Positions 1 through 7,822 are shown, counted from the stretch's first letter. The stretch is 21,034 nt of DNA from CAYRZF01 sp964428805 (GCA_964428805.1 CAYRZF010000036.1:1-21034), one strand, 5' to 3'. Numbers and translations are program-made. The notes: a model not told the origin generated them from the letters alone.

Positions 1-22
1 GGTCGTTTAGAATAGCCTTGCC

Positions 23-1200
23 ATGGACTTCTCCTACAGCGAGAGGGAGGAGGGGTTCCGCCGGGAGCTCCGCGAGTGGCTCCAGCGAAACCTGCCCGAG
101 CATCGGAAGCAGTTTCCCCCCTCCGACGACGAGCTGACTTACCACCCGGACAAATCGTTCGACTCGAGCCTAGCCTGGCACAAGCGTCTCTATGCCGGCG
201 GCTGGGTGGGGATCCACTGGCCGAAGGAGTTCGGGGGGCGCGGCGCCAGCCTCGTGGAGCAGATGATCTTCGCCGAAGAGATGATCGCCGCGGGCGCTCC
301 GCCGGGCGTCAACATGATCGGCCTCACCATGGTGGGGCCGGCCGTCATCCACCATGGAACCGACGCGCAGAAGGGGCGCTGGCTCCGGCCGATCCTTTCC
401 GCCGACGAGATCTGGTGCCAGGGCTTCTCCGAGCCGGGGGCGGGAAGCGATCTGGCCAACCTCTCGACGCGCGCGCTGGAGGACGGGGACCACTTCGTCG
501 TCTCCGGCCAGAAAGTCTGGACCTCCAACGCTCATCGCTCCCATTACTGCATCCTCCTGGTCCGCACTGACCCCCAGGCGCCGAAGCACAAGGGGATCTC
601 GTGCCTCCTGGTGGACATGAAAAGTCCCGGCATCACGATCCGGCCGCTGGTCCAGATCACGGGCGATGCCGAGTTCAACGAGGTGTTCTTCGATCAGGTC
701 CGGGTGCCCAGGGCCCACCTTCTCGGCACGGCGAACGGCGGGTGGGACGTCGCGATCACGGTCCTGATGTACGAGCGGATGGCCATCGGGAACACGATCT
801 TCCTCCACCAGTATATTGATCGGGTGCTCGAGCTGGCGCGGCGCTGGCCCCGCGGCGAGGGAGTGGCCTCGGCCGATCCCGTTCTCCGTCAGAGCCTGGC
901 GCAGGTGTACATCGAGGGGCGGGCGTTGCGCCTGACGGGTCTCCGCTACGTCACCCGCCAGCTTCGAGGGGAGGCGCCGGGACCCGAGGGGTCGGTGTTG
1001 AAGGTGGCGTTCACCGATACCTACAAGAAGATGGCCGAGGCGGCGGTCCAGATCCTCGGCCCCTGGCACCAGCTCTGGCGCGGCACCCCGGGAGCGCCGG
1101 ACGGCGGGCGCTGGGCTTTTCAGGCTCTTTTCGCGCTTCGCTTCGGGATCGCCGGCGGCACCACCGAGATCCAGAAGAACATCATCGGCGAGCGCATGCT
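23..1200 (+). CDS. Acyl-CoA dehydrogenase, 3' end lost in assembly gap
   Basis: FAD-dependent alpha,beta-dehydrogenation of an acyl-CoA, passing electrons to ETF; cytoplasmic. About 392 residues are visible. The flavin/substrate motif CQGFSEPGAGSD is at residues 132-143, WTSNA at 166-170, and the family's C-terminal signature GGTTEIQKNIIGERM runs into the Ns, so probably only a handful of residues are missing. The MCAD-type catalytic Glu position in that signature is Gly here, while Glu251 in YERMAIG lies on the helix that carries the catalytic Glu in isovaleryl- and long-chain enzymes, so the base is probably Glu251 (inference). The substrate cannot be told. The ATG at 23 has no Shine-Dalgarno; TAGAAT at 8-13 ends 9 nt before it, which could be a -10 box of a nearly leaderless mRNA. 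The open frame continuing past the Ns is not this gene. Confidence 0.93.
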
Positions 1201-1300
1201 NNNNNNNNNNNNNNNNNNNNNNNNNNNNNNNNNNNNNNNNNNNNNNNNNNNNNNNNNNNNNNNNNNNNNNNNNNNNNNNNNNNNNNNNNNNNNNNNNNNN
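1201..1300. other. Assembly gap of 100 N
   Basis: Exactly 100 N separate the end of the acyl-CoA dehydrogenase from the start of the phosphatase. The round number suggests a scaffold placeholder of unknown true length. It hides the last residues and stop of the dehydrogenase and possibly the true start of the next gene. The reading frame stays open across it by chance and creates a spurious 671-residue fusion. Confidence 0.99.
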
Positions 1301-2038
1301 ATGACCGAGGCGGCGCGGGCTGCCGGGGAGATCGCGCTGAAATACTACCGGCGGGGCGTGGAGGTGACGCTGAAGCCGGATGGGTCTCCGGTGACCCGGG
1401 CGGATCGCGAAGCCGAGCAGGTCATCGTCGAGATTCTCGGCGGCGCCTTTCCGGAGTCCGGTTTCCTCGGCGAGGAGCTGGGTGAGCGAGGCTCGAAGGA
1501 GATGCGCTGGATCATGGACCCCATTGATGGGACGCGAAACTTCGTCCGCGGGATCCCGATCTGGGCCGTGCTGATTGCCCTCGAAGAGCGCGGTGAGATC
1601 ACCGCCGGCGTGATCCATAACCCCGTGACCGGCGAGCTCTACACTGCCCGGAGAGGGCAGGGAGCGTTCCTCGGGGGAGCGCGGCTCCGGGTGTCGGACA
1701 TTTCCTCGCTCGACCGGGCCACTCTGATTCACGCGAGTGTCGGCTTCCTTCGAAGCAGTGGTCACTGGGAGGGGTTCATCCGCCTGGTGGACGCCACGGA
1801 GCGACAGCGCGGTTTCGGCGACTACATGTGCTATACGGTCCTGGCCGAGGGGAAGGCCGAGCTGGCCATGGAGTCGGACCTGAAGCCCTGGGATGTCGCC
1901 CCCGTGAAGCTCATGGTGGAGGAGGCGGGGGGGCGATTCACCGACTTCGCCGGGGTTCCCTCGATTTATTCAGGCACTGCCCTGGCCAGCAACGGCAGGC
2001 TTCACGACGCCGCCCTCAGACTGATCAAGGGCGGCTAG
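1301..2038 (+). CDS. hisN: Inositol-monophosphatase-family phosphatase, probable histidinol-phosphatase HisN
   Basis: Mg-dependent phosphatase of the IMPase fold; 245 residues from the ATG right after the gap. Metal-binding motifs are complete: GEE at 57-59, DPIDGT at 73-78 and WDVAP at 197-201 followed by EEAGG. The segment after DPIDGT (RNFVRGIPIW), the RGFGDYMCYTVLAEG block near 170-184 and the closing SGTALASNGRLHDAAL resemble HisN, the IMPase-type histidinol-phosphatase, more than SuhB or CysQ. If so, it removes phosphate from L-histidinol phosphate in histidine synthesis. The family is usually about 260 residues, so the real start may be 5-15 codons upstream in the gap. No other histidine gene is in view, so the substrate assignment stays tentative. 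Its TAG stop overlaps the stop of the convergent gene within CTAG. Confidence 0.85.
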   Translation: MTEAARAAGEIALKYYRRGVEVTLKPDGSPVTRADREAEQVIVEILGGAFPESGFLGEELGERGSKEMRWIMDPIDGTRNFVRGIPIWAVLIALEERGEITAGVIHNPVTGELYTARRGQGAFLGGARLRVSDISSLDRATLIHASVGFLRSSGHWEGFIRLVDATERQRGFGDYMCYTVLAEGKAELAMESDLKPWDVAPVKLMVEEAGGRFTDFAGVPSIYSGTALASNGRLHDAALRLIKGG

Positions 2039-3129
2039 GCCCAATGGACCTCGACCCAGCCGCCCCGCGACGCTGATTCCAACACGGCGTCGAGCACCGC
2101 CTGAGCCCACATCCCATCCTCAAACGACGGCGACGGGTTCTCGCCCCGTCGGATCCCTGCCAGGAGCTGTTTCACCAGGAGCGCGATCGTCGCTTTGCCG
2201 GTAATCTCAAGCTGATCCCCCTCACCCGGGGAACGCGGGAGCCCGGACCGAACCTTCACGGGCTCAAGCCCGCTGGTCCCGGAGGCGGCCCGCAGCTCGC
2301 CTAGATACCAGCGCGGTCCCTGGCGGGTGAGCCGGTAGGAGAGAGCGCCCCGGCTGCCGTAGGCCTCCAGCGTCTGCTCGTTGCCGGCGCGGGCGACGCG
2401 GCTCGCCAGGAGCGTGACCAGGGCGCCCGACTTCAGTTCTGCCGTCACCGCACAGAAGTCCTCGGCGTCCGCGGGCCTGTCTCCCCCCGGCACTGTTCGT
2501 GAGGGATACGCGATGCCGGACCGCGCCGAGACCCGGGCGATCTCTCCGAAGTTCCACCGGGTGAGATCCACGAGGTGTACCCCGAGATCGCCCATGGCGC
2601 CGTGGCCCGCCTGGGCCCGGTCCATTCGCCACGTGGGGGGCGTCGCTTCATCCGCCCATCGCGGGACCAGGTAGCGCGCGCTCGCGTGGAAGAGCCTGCC
2701 GAGGAACCCTTCCTCCACCATGGCGTGAAACCGCTGCATGGCCGCGGAGAAGCGCCAGTTGAAGCCGGTCATCGCCACGCGCTTGGCCCGGGCCGCGGCC
2801 TCGACCATCTCCCGAGCTTCCGCGCGGTTCAGCGCGAGCGGTTTCTCGCACAGGACGTGGGCTCCGGCCTCCAGGGCCCCGAGCGCGATCGGACGATGCA
2901 GATGCGGTGGTGTGGCGATCACCACGATCTCAGGCTGGGCCTCGGCGAGCATCGCCTCCCAGCGGTCGAAGATTCTGGGGACTCCGTACTTGTCCGCGAT
3001 GGCTTTAGCCTGAGCCTGATTGCGCTGGCAGAGGGCGACGACCTGGCAGCCGTTGGCCTGGAAGGCCGGGATATGGGCGCGGCCAAATCCTAGCCCGACG
3101 ATGCCGACCGTGTGCGCCCGCTTCGCCAT
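2035..3129 (-). CDS. Gfo/Idh/MocA family NAD(P)-dependent oxidoreductase
   Basis: A 364-residue cytoplasmic dehydrogenase, typically acting on sugars, inositols or related polyols. The N-terminal Rossmann fold shows VGIVGLGFGRAH at 8-19, the family motif CEKPLA at 94-99 contains the conserved Lys96, and GDLGVHLVD at 180-188 matches the catalytic GDxGxHxxD stretch. The C-terminal alpha/beta GFO_IDH_MocA_C domain follows. Length is normal. The ATG follows GAGGG with almost no spacing, so the ribosome site is weak. The YCII-domain gene lies upstream on the same strand with an 18-nt gap, making a two-gene unit likely. No sugar-specific neighbour identifies the substrate. Confidence 0.92.
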   Translation of the reverse strand: MAKRAHTVGIVGLGFGRAHIPAFQANGCQVVALCQRNQAQAKAIADKYGVPRIFDRWEAMLAEAQPEIVVIATPPHLHRPIALGALEAGAHVLCEKPLALNRAEAREMVEAAARAKRVAMTGFNWRFSAAMQRFHAMVEEGFLGRLFHASARYLVPRWADEATPPTWRMDRAQAGHGAMGDLGVHLVDLTRWNFGEIARVSARSGIAYPSRTVPGGDRPADAEDFCAVTAELKSGALVTLLASRVARAGNEQTLEAYGSRGALSYRLTRQGPRWYLGELRAASGTSGLEPVKVRSGLPRSPGEGDQLEITGKATIALLVKQLLAGIRRGENPSPSFEDGMWAQAVLDAVLESASRGGWVEVHWA

Positions 3130-3147
3130 CCCTCAGGGCTCCCGGGA

Positions 3148-3684
3148 TTACAGGACGTGGAGCAGCGGGCGGGCCCTCAGGCTTCCACCCTGCCAGAAGC
3201 CCGTCTCCCCGAGCCACCCGAGGGCGGCGTCGGGATCGGGCGTCCTCAGCAGCGCGAGCGTCGCGCCGTCCTCGAAGAATCCCCCGAAGGCCAACCGTCC
3301 GGAGCCGCGCAACTCGATCAGCGCGAAGGTTGCCATGTCCGCCTCCAGGGCGATCCCCTCCACGACCGTCGCTTGCCGTGAGCCGTCAGTGACCACCGGC
3401 GGCGACTCCCAGGGCTCAATGAACTGCGAGAAGGTTCGGAGCGCATAGTTCGTCCAGACCTTGGCCAGGAAGTAAGGGTCCTCCTCGATGAGTCGGACCA
3501 CGTCAGCGGGTTGAGCGACCCGGTAGAAGAGGTCGGCCGTGCGGCCGTCGGGGGCCGGGCCGCCCCCGATCAGGAACCCCTGGGCGCGAAGTCCGAGAAG
3601 CCGCTCGAGGTGAGCCTGACGGTGCGGGGTCCGCCGCTCGAGATAATCCTCCGCCGCCACGATCAGTCCGTGATAGACGAGCAT
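3148..3684 (-). CDS. YCII-related domain protein with a degenerate second copy
   Basis: 178 residues. The first half is a recognisable YciI-like ferredoxin-fold domain: HLERLLGLRAQGFLIGGGPAPDG at about 25-47 with conserved His25, then DPYFLAKVW at 69-77 containing the family Asp-Pro. The second half (about 117-173) repeats the order Gly-rich turn, short strand, helix and closing strand (LAFGGFFEDG, then LALLRTPDPDAALGWL) but lacks the His and DPY, so it looks like a decayed internal duplicate. Function of the family is mostly unknown; some members are dehalogenase-like or accessory enzymes. It probably shares a transcript with the downstream Gfo/Idh/MocA gene. TAAGCT at 3699-3694 on this strand ends 9 nt before the ATG, and no convincing Shine-Dalgarno is present. 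Confidence 0.8.
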   Translation of the reverse strand: MLVYHGLIVAAEDYLERRTPHRQAHLERLLGLRAQGFLIGGGPAPDGRTADLFYRVAQPADVVRLIEEDPYFLAKVWTNYALRTFSQFIEPWESPPVVTDGSRQATVVEGIALEADMATFALIELRGSGRLAFGGFFEDGATLALLRTPDPDAALGWLGETGFWQGGSLRARPLLHVL

Positions 3685-3746
3685 GTTCCGTGAAGCTTAG
3701 CACCCGATTTTCTCCTCCGGCAAGCCCGTGGTACGCTGAGGCGGAA

Positions 3747-3753
3747 GAGGAGG
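3747..3753 (+). promoter_or_regulatory. Strong Shine-Dalgarno before a putative AUU start
   Basis: GAGGAGG lies 6 nt before ATT at 3760, in the helicase frame. No ATG, GTG or TTG occurs in that frame between the TGA at 3691 and the TTG at 3907, which lies too far inside the conserved domain to be the true start. Confidence 0.6.
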
Positions 3754-3759
3754 CAGCCG

Positions 3760-6417
3760 ATTCTCACCGACATTCTCCCGAAAGAGCTCGAGGACGCTTA
3801 CCGCGCGGGTCGCCTCGGCGCGACCCACCTCGACCTTTACCGCACGTTCCGGGCCCGCTATCCGTTCGCGCTGGACGGGTTTCAGACGCGCGCGATCACG
3901 GCGATCTTGGAGGGTGACTCGGTCATCGTCTCCGCCCCCACGGGGTCGGGGAAAACGCTGATCGCCGAGTTCGCGATCCACCAGGCCTTGCTCCGGCGCC
4001 AGCGGATCGCCTACACGACCCCGCTCAAGGCCCTCTCCAACCAGAAATACGCCGACTTCTCCCGCCAGTTCGGGGTCGCCGAGGTCGGGATCCTCACCGG
4101 CGACGTCAAGGTCAACCCGCGCGCCCCGGTCCTGGTCATGACCACCGAGATTCTCCGGAACATGTTCTACGCCGGTGGGCTGCCCGGACTCGCCGCGGTC
4201 GTCCTTGACGAATGCCACTACATGGGCAACGTGGGTCGCGGCACGGTCTGGGAGGAGATCATCGTGAACGCCCCCAAGGACGTGGCCCTGGTGGCACTGT
4301 CGGCCACCGTCGCCAACATCGCCGAGATCGCGGACTGGATCGGCCTCGTCCATCGCCCGATCGTGCCGGTCATCCATCCGGAGCGGCCGGTGCCGCTCGA
4401 GTACCTCATGGTGGACCTCGCCGGGGAGATCCACGCCCTCGAGGCGGTGCGCCGGGGCAAGGTCCGCCTCGTCCGAGACGCGGAGGACGGCGGGGATCGA
4501 CGGGGCGATCGCCGGCGCTGGGTTGCCCGTCGCGTGGCGGACCCGACGCTCGTGATCGCGGATCTGGCGGAACGCGGCTGGCTCCCGGCGATCTACTTCA
4601 TCTTCAGCCGGGCGGGGTGCGAGCGGGCGATGGAGAGCTACCTGGCGGAGGGGGAGCCGCTCCTGACGCGCCCGCAGCAGCGCGAGGTCGAGAGCGCGAT
4701 CACCGAGGCCAGCCAGGAGAGTCCCGCGATCGCCGAGTCCCCCCTGAACCAGACGATCTTCCAGGCGCTCGGGATGGGAGTCGGACTTCATCATGCCGGC
4801 ATCCTGCCCGGCCTCAAGCGGCTCACCGAGCTCCTGTTCGAGCGCGGCCTGTGCCGGGCGGTCTTCGCGACCGAGACGATGAGCCTCGGGATCCACATGC
4901 CTGCCCGGAGCGTCGTGCTCCAGGGGCTGACCAAGCGCACGGACCGCGGATTTAGAAGCCTCACCCACAACGAGCTGACGCAGATGGCCGGGCGGGCGGG
5001 GCGGCGGGGGATCGACCCGGAAGGCAAGTGCGTCATCGCGTTGGACAGCCGCGACAGCTTGGAGGACGCGCTGCGGACGGTGGACGGCCCTCCCGAGCCG
5101 GTGGAAAGCCAGTTCAGGCTCGGGTACGGCTCGGTGGCTCTCCTGCTGGAGACCGGGAAGGATCAGGAGACGATCCGGCGCATTGTCGAATCATCCTTCG
5201 GCCAGTATCAGAACCTGAAGCGGATCCGCGGACTCGAGCAGGACGTCGAGGGGATCCGGGTGGCGCTGGCGGAGGCGCGGGAGTTCCCGGCGCCGTGCGG
5301 GGACTTCTCCCGCATCGGACGGTACCGCCAGGTGCGGGCCGAGTTGGAGGCCCATCGGCGCGCTTTCGCCGGAGGCGCCGCGCGCCGAGGCCAGGCCGTC
5401 GCCCAGGCCGAGCCCGGCCGCCTCATCCTGCTCCGCCGCCGCGGGGGAGGCAGCCTCGGGGCGATTCTCTCCATTCACAGCGTCCGGGGGTCCCGGGTGC
5501 TCGTGGACACCCTGCTTCCGCACGGCGCGGTGGTCCGGGTCAAGTCGGGGAACATCAAAAAGGTCTTCTGGGCCACGCCACCCCTGCCGGTTCCGCGTGA
5601 CTGGCGGCAGCGCCGGAACGGTCTCGCCGAGCAACTGCGGCGGCTGTCGCTTCCCGATCTCATCGAGCGTGAGCGCGGGCACGGCAGCCAGGCAGAGCTC
5701 GCCGCCATCGAGTGCCATCGCTGCCCGTGGGGGGCCCAGCCCCGATGTGACCCGGCCTGGAAGCATCTCGAAAAGCTCGAGACGACGTTCCGGCAGCGGG
5801 ACGAAGTGCTGGAGGCACTCAAGAATGCCTACTGGCAGGAGTTCTGCCGGGTCGTGGAGGTGCTCGAAGAATTCGGGGCGGTGAAGGGCGGGTGCCTTCT
5901 GGCCAAGGGGCAGCTGGTGGCGGGGATCCGCCATGATAACGAACTCCTGGTGGCTGAAATCGTGGATCGCCGCATCCTGGATAACGTCTCGCTGCCGGAG
6001 GCGGCCGCCCTCTGCTCCTGCCTGATCGAGGAAGCGCGGTCGGGGGAAGACGCGGCCTGGCGTCTTTTTTTGAAAAAACGTCCCGGTCTGAGGAAGAAGC
6101 TCCATCAGATGGAAGCCGCCGCCGAGGCGGTGTGGAAGGCGCAGCGTGCCCGTCACCTGGCGCTGCCCGGCGGGGTGCAGCCCGGCTTCATGCCCGCGGT
6201 GTTCCGGTGGGCTTCCGGCGACGACGATTGGGCCGGGATCGTGGAAGAATCCTTCGGCGGCCACGAGGGAGACCTCATCCGGGCCATGCGGCGGCTGATC
6301 GATGTGCTGCGCCAGCTCGCCGACTCGCCGCACGTGGCGGGCCCTCTCGCGACTCTCCTGGGGCAGGCGGCGCGAGTTGTCGATCGGGGGATTGTGCTGG
6401 AGTCGGCGCTCATTTGA
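3760..6417 (+). CDS. Ski2/Mtr4-like superfamily 2 helicase with DSHCT domain, probable AUU start
   Basis: ATP-dependent RNA helicase of the DExH Ski2/Mtr4 type, probably acting in RNA turnover or processing. Numbered from ATT at 3760 (885 residues): a Q-motif-like LDGFQ region near 38-42, Walker A APTGSGKT 59-66, motif Ia TTPLKALSNQK, motif II DECH 150-153, SAT 181-183, GLHHAG about 342-347, motif VI QMAGRAGRRG 408-417, then an arch-like region with a CHRCP cysteine cluster, and a DSHCT domain from about residue 690. Gene callers would pick TTG at 3907, which sits only ten codons before Walker A and removes the Q-motif region. The coding signal clearly continues upstream, and GAGGAGG before ATT 3760 is the best ribosome site. 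CTG at 3736 or a sequencing error hiding an ATG are alternatives. The lipoprotein gene follows after 14 nt. Confidence 0.93.
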   Translation: MLTDILPKELEDAYRAGRLGATHLDLYRTFRARYPFALDGFQTRAITAILEGDSVIVSAPTGSGKTLIAEFAIHQALLRRQRIAYTTPLKALSNQKYADFSRQFGVAEVGILTGDVKVNPRAPVLVMTTEILRNMFYAGGLPGLAAVVLDECHYMGNVGRGTVWEEIIVNAPKDVALVALSATVANIAEIADWIGLVHRPIVPVIHPERPVPLEYLMVDLAGEIHALEAVRRGKVRLVRDAEDGGDRRGDRRRWVARRVADPTLVIADLAERGWLPAIYFIFSRAGCERAMESYLAEGEPLLTRPQQREVESAITEASQESPAIAESPLNQTIFQALGMGVGLHHAGILPGLKRLTELLFERGLCRAVFATETMSLGIHMPARSVVLQGLTKRTDRGFRSLTHNELTQMAGRAGRRGIDPEGKCVIALDSRDSLEDALRTVDGPPEPVESQFRLGYGSVALLLETGKDQETIRRIVESSFGQYQNLKRIRGLEQDVEGIRVALAEAREFPAPCGDFSRIGRYRQVRAELEAHRRAFAGGAARRGQAVAQAEPGRLILLRRRGGGSLGAILSIHSVRGSRVLVDTLLPHGAVVRVKSGNIKKVFWATPPLPVPRDWRQRRNGLAEQLRRLSLPDLIERERGHGSQAELAAIECHRCPWGAQPRCDPAWKHLEKLETTFRQRDEVLEALKNAYWQEFCRVVEVLEEFGAVKGGCLLAKGQLVAGIRHDNELLVAEIVDRRILDNVSLPEAAALCSCLIEEARSGEDAAWRLFLKKRPGLRKKLHQMEAAAEAVWKAQRARHLALPGGVQPGFMPAVFRWASGDDDWAGIVEESFGGHEGDLIRAMRRLIDVLRQLADSPHVAGPLATLLGQAARVVDRGIVLESALI

Positions 6418-6431
6418 GGGGAGGAGGGTCC

Positions 6432-6929
6432 ATGCGATTGTGCCAAGCGGTGACGGTGCTGCTTCTCGCGGGTGTCTGGCTGGGCGGCTGTGCCACCACC
6501 ACCGAGCTACGGACCACCAACGGTCCGACTGCCGAAGATCTGTGGAAGGCCAAGTTCCGGGCTGTCAACGGCCGAGGCCCGAACTTCGACGAACGGCAGA
6601 CCTTCGAACAGCAACTGGATGCCCGGGTTCGGGAGTTCCTCGCCCGGAATCCGCAGGTGGCGAATTCTGTGCGCGTGGGCGACCTACGCTTCTTGCGCCA
6701 GTCCAAGGTCGGGATGACGAAGGACGAGATCACGCTGCTCCTGGGCAAGCCCCAGGGGGTGACCAACGAACCGGCCTGGATGGAGGTTCTGGCGCGCAAG
6801 TTCTGGCCGGAGGTGGAGCCGCAGGCCAAGGAGGCGTGGATTTACCCTGTAGGCTGGACCCTTTATTTCGACGGGGACACGCTGGCGGACATTACCCGGT
6901 ACCACCGCGCCTTCCTCCACGCTGAGTGA
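6432..6929 (+). CDS. Small lipoprotein with SmpA/OmlA (BamE)-like domain
   Basis: 165 residues. Residues 1-19 form a lipoprotein signal peptide with lipobox LGGC and the acylated Cys20, so it should be anchored in a membrane, probably the outer one. Residues 94-107 (GMTKDEITLLLGKP) followed by a Trp-Tyr-rich strand and LYFDGDTL at 144-151 match the layout of the BamE/SmpA domain, often found in outer-membrane assembly lipoproteins, though overall similarity looks distant. The ATG at 6432 follows a GGAGG-type Shine-Dalgarno just after the helicase stop; the frame is open further upstream but only inside the helicase gene. No BAM partner is nearby, so a role in outer-membrane assembly is only suggested by fold. 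Confidence 0.82.
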   Translation: MRLCQAVTVLLLAGVWLGGCATTTELRTTNGPTAEDLWKAKFRAVNGRGPNFDERQTFEQQLDARVREFLARNPQVANSVRVGDLRFLRQSKVGMTKDEITLLLGKPQGVTNEPAWMEVLARKFWPEVEPQAKEAWIYPVGWTLYFDGDTLADITRYHRAFLHAE

Positions 6930-6936
6930 CCGCTCA

Positions 6937-7578
6937 ATGGCCGGGCAATTGGCGGATTCCCTTTCCTGGATTCAACCCGGCCTCAGCGCGACCCTCATCT
7001 GGTACGACGGCATGGCTGAAACCCCCGACCGCCGGTACGTGTACCAGGTGGCCGGCCCGGTCCTCGAAATTCCGCCGGCGTCCCCGTATTTCCTGCTCGC
7101 GCCGCTCGAGCAGAGCGACTTTGCCGGTCGGCTCTACCGTGCCGAGGTTTCGCTGGCGGATCTCCGCCGCTTCCTCGGGGGCTGCGACGTCGGCGAGGGG
7201 GGGCTCACCGAGGACCTCGACTTCGTCGCGGTCCGCCGCCGGGCCCCCCCGCTGCCCCTGCTCGACGCATGGGGGCACAACGCGCCGGGAGAGATCCTGC
7301 CCTATCGGAGCGACATCGACGCCTTCCTTCCCGCTGACTCCCATCCCCTGTTCGTGACGGCCGACGCGTACCGGAGCCTCCAGCGAGAGCCGGACCGGTT
7401 CGCCACGACCTGGATCTGCGAGGAGTGCGGGGAGCCCGAAGACGCCGCCGTCTTTCTCTGGACGACCCACCAAGACAACGTGGTCCAGGTTCGCCTCAGC
7501 ATCGAGAACCGCGGAGGCGTCTGGACTTGTCGGCTTTGTCCGTTCAAGATCCGAAAGGAGGCGACGACGCATGCTTGA
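6937..7578 (+). CDS. Uncharacterised protein with C-terminal zinc-ribbon-like cysteines
   Basis: 213 residues; I do not recognise the family. No signal peptide or membrane helix is apparent. The N-terminal two thirds are mixed alpha/beta. The last third has two CxxC pairs, Cys161/Cys164 (CEEC) and Cys198/Cys201 (CRLC), spaced as a treble-clef or rubredoxin-like zinc knuckle. The gene starts 7 nt after the lipoprotein stop without a clear Shine-Dalgarno, suggesting translational coupling. Its 3' end overlaps the start of the AhpD-like selenoprotein by 8 nt and carries that gene's perfect ribosome-binding site. The tight linkage suggests a shared thiol or metal theme, but that is inference. Confidence 0.75.
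   Translation: MAGQLADSLSWIQPGLSATLIWYDGMAETPDRRYVYQVAGPVLEIPPASPYFLLAPLEQSDFAGRLYRAEVSLADLRRFLGGCDVGEGGLTEDLDFVAVRRRAPPLPLLDAWGHNAPGEILPYRSDIDAFLPADSHPLFVTADAYRSLQREPDRFATTWICEECGEPEDAAVFLWTTHQDNVVQVRLSIENRGGVWTCRLCPFKIRKEATTHA
7554..7561 (+). promoter_or_regulatory. Perfect Shine-Dalgarno of the AhpD-like selenoprotein gene
   Basis: AAAGGAGG, 9 nt before ATG 7571 and inside the end of the preceding gene. It is among the strongest ribosome sites in the window and argues that the short interrupted frame that follows is really translated. Confidence 0.8.
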
Positions 7579-7822
7579 GGAGAAGGTGATCGCGAGCTGG
7601 CGTTACAAAAAGGGCGTCCTGGATCCGAAGACCTCTTCCCTCTGCTATCTGGCCGCGAATCTGGCGGTGGGCAACACGCACTGAGCGAAGCGAGACCTGG
7701 CAGGTGCCAGGGCCGCCGGCGCCACCGAGGACGAGATCCGCGAGGCCATCAGTTTCGCCATCCGGGCCAACGCCGCCAAGACCCACGCCGATGTCCAGAA
7801 GGTCTGGGATGGGGAGAGGTAA
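7571..7822 (+). CDS. AhpD/carboxymuconolactone-decarboxylase-like selenoprotein (in-frame TGA = Sec38)
   Basis: 83 residues if TGA at 7682-7684 is read as selenocysteine; TAA ends it at 7820-7822. Before the TGA: a helix ending LDPKTSSLCYLAANLAVGNTH. After it: AKRDLAGARAAGATEDEIREAI. The GAT-x-x-EI-x-EA block is the hallmark of AhpD/CMD proteins, and Sec38 falls exactly where the second, peroxide-reactive Cys of the usual CxxC lies, 12 residues before the Gly of GAT. Such proteins are small thiol peroxidase or disulfide-relay enzymes. The usual first Cys is Asn35 and the usual relay His is Asp42, so Sec would act without a neighbouring resolving Cys; His37 is adjacent and Cys25 is the only other thiol. 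A perfect AGGU-loop hairpin follows (7696-7711). Conceptual translation without recoding stops at 37 residues. A pseudogene is the alternative but is disfavoured by the intact second half, the ribosome site and the SECIS. Confidence 0.82.
7696..7711 (+). promoter_or_regulatory. Putative bacterial SECIS element, AhpD-like gene
   Basis: Perfect 6-bp stem, CCTGGC (7696-7701) with GCCAGG (7706-7711), closed by loop AGGT. The loop begins 17 nt after the TGA. From memory the E. coli fdhF SECIS also places its AGGUCU loop 17 nt after the UGA, closed by the same GC pairs. This is where SelB would bind the mRNA with Sec-tRNA. Confidence 0.78.

Noticed and set aside
3697..4968. A 423-residue minus-strand open frame opposite the helicase
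   Set aside because: Low-complexity Arg/Glu/Gly/Asp-rich translation with no family motifs; the plus strand encodes helicase motifs.
6061..6080. T7 followed by A6 as a slippage site or terminator in the helicase
   Set aside because: The frame continues normally through it into the DSHCT domain, coding Leu-Phe-Leu-Lys-Lys; neither a frameshift product nor a terminator is needed.
7571..7822. Reading the interrupted AhpD-like gene as a pseudogene
   Set aside because: The frame after the TGA keeps the family signature with no further stop or frameshift, the ribosome site is perfect, and a SECIS-like hairpin sits at the right distance.
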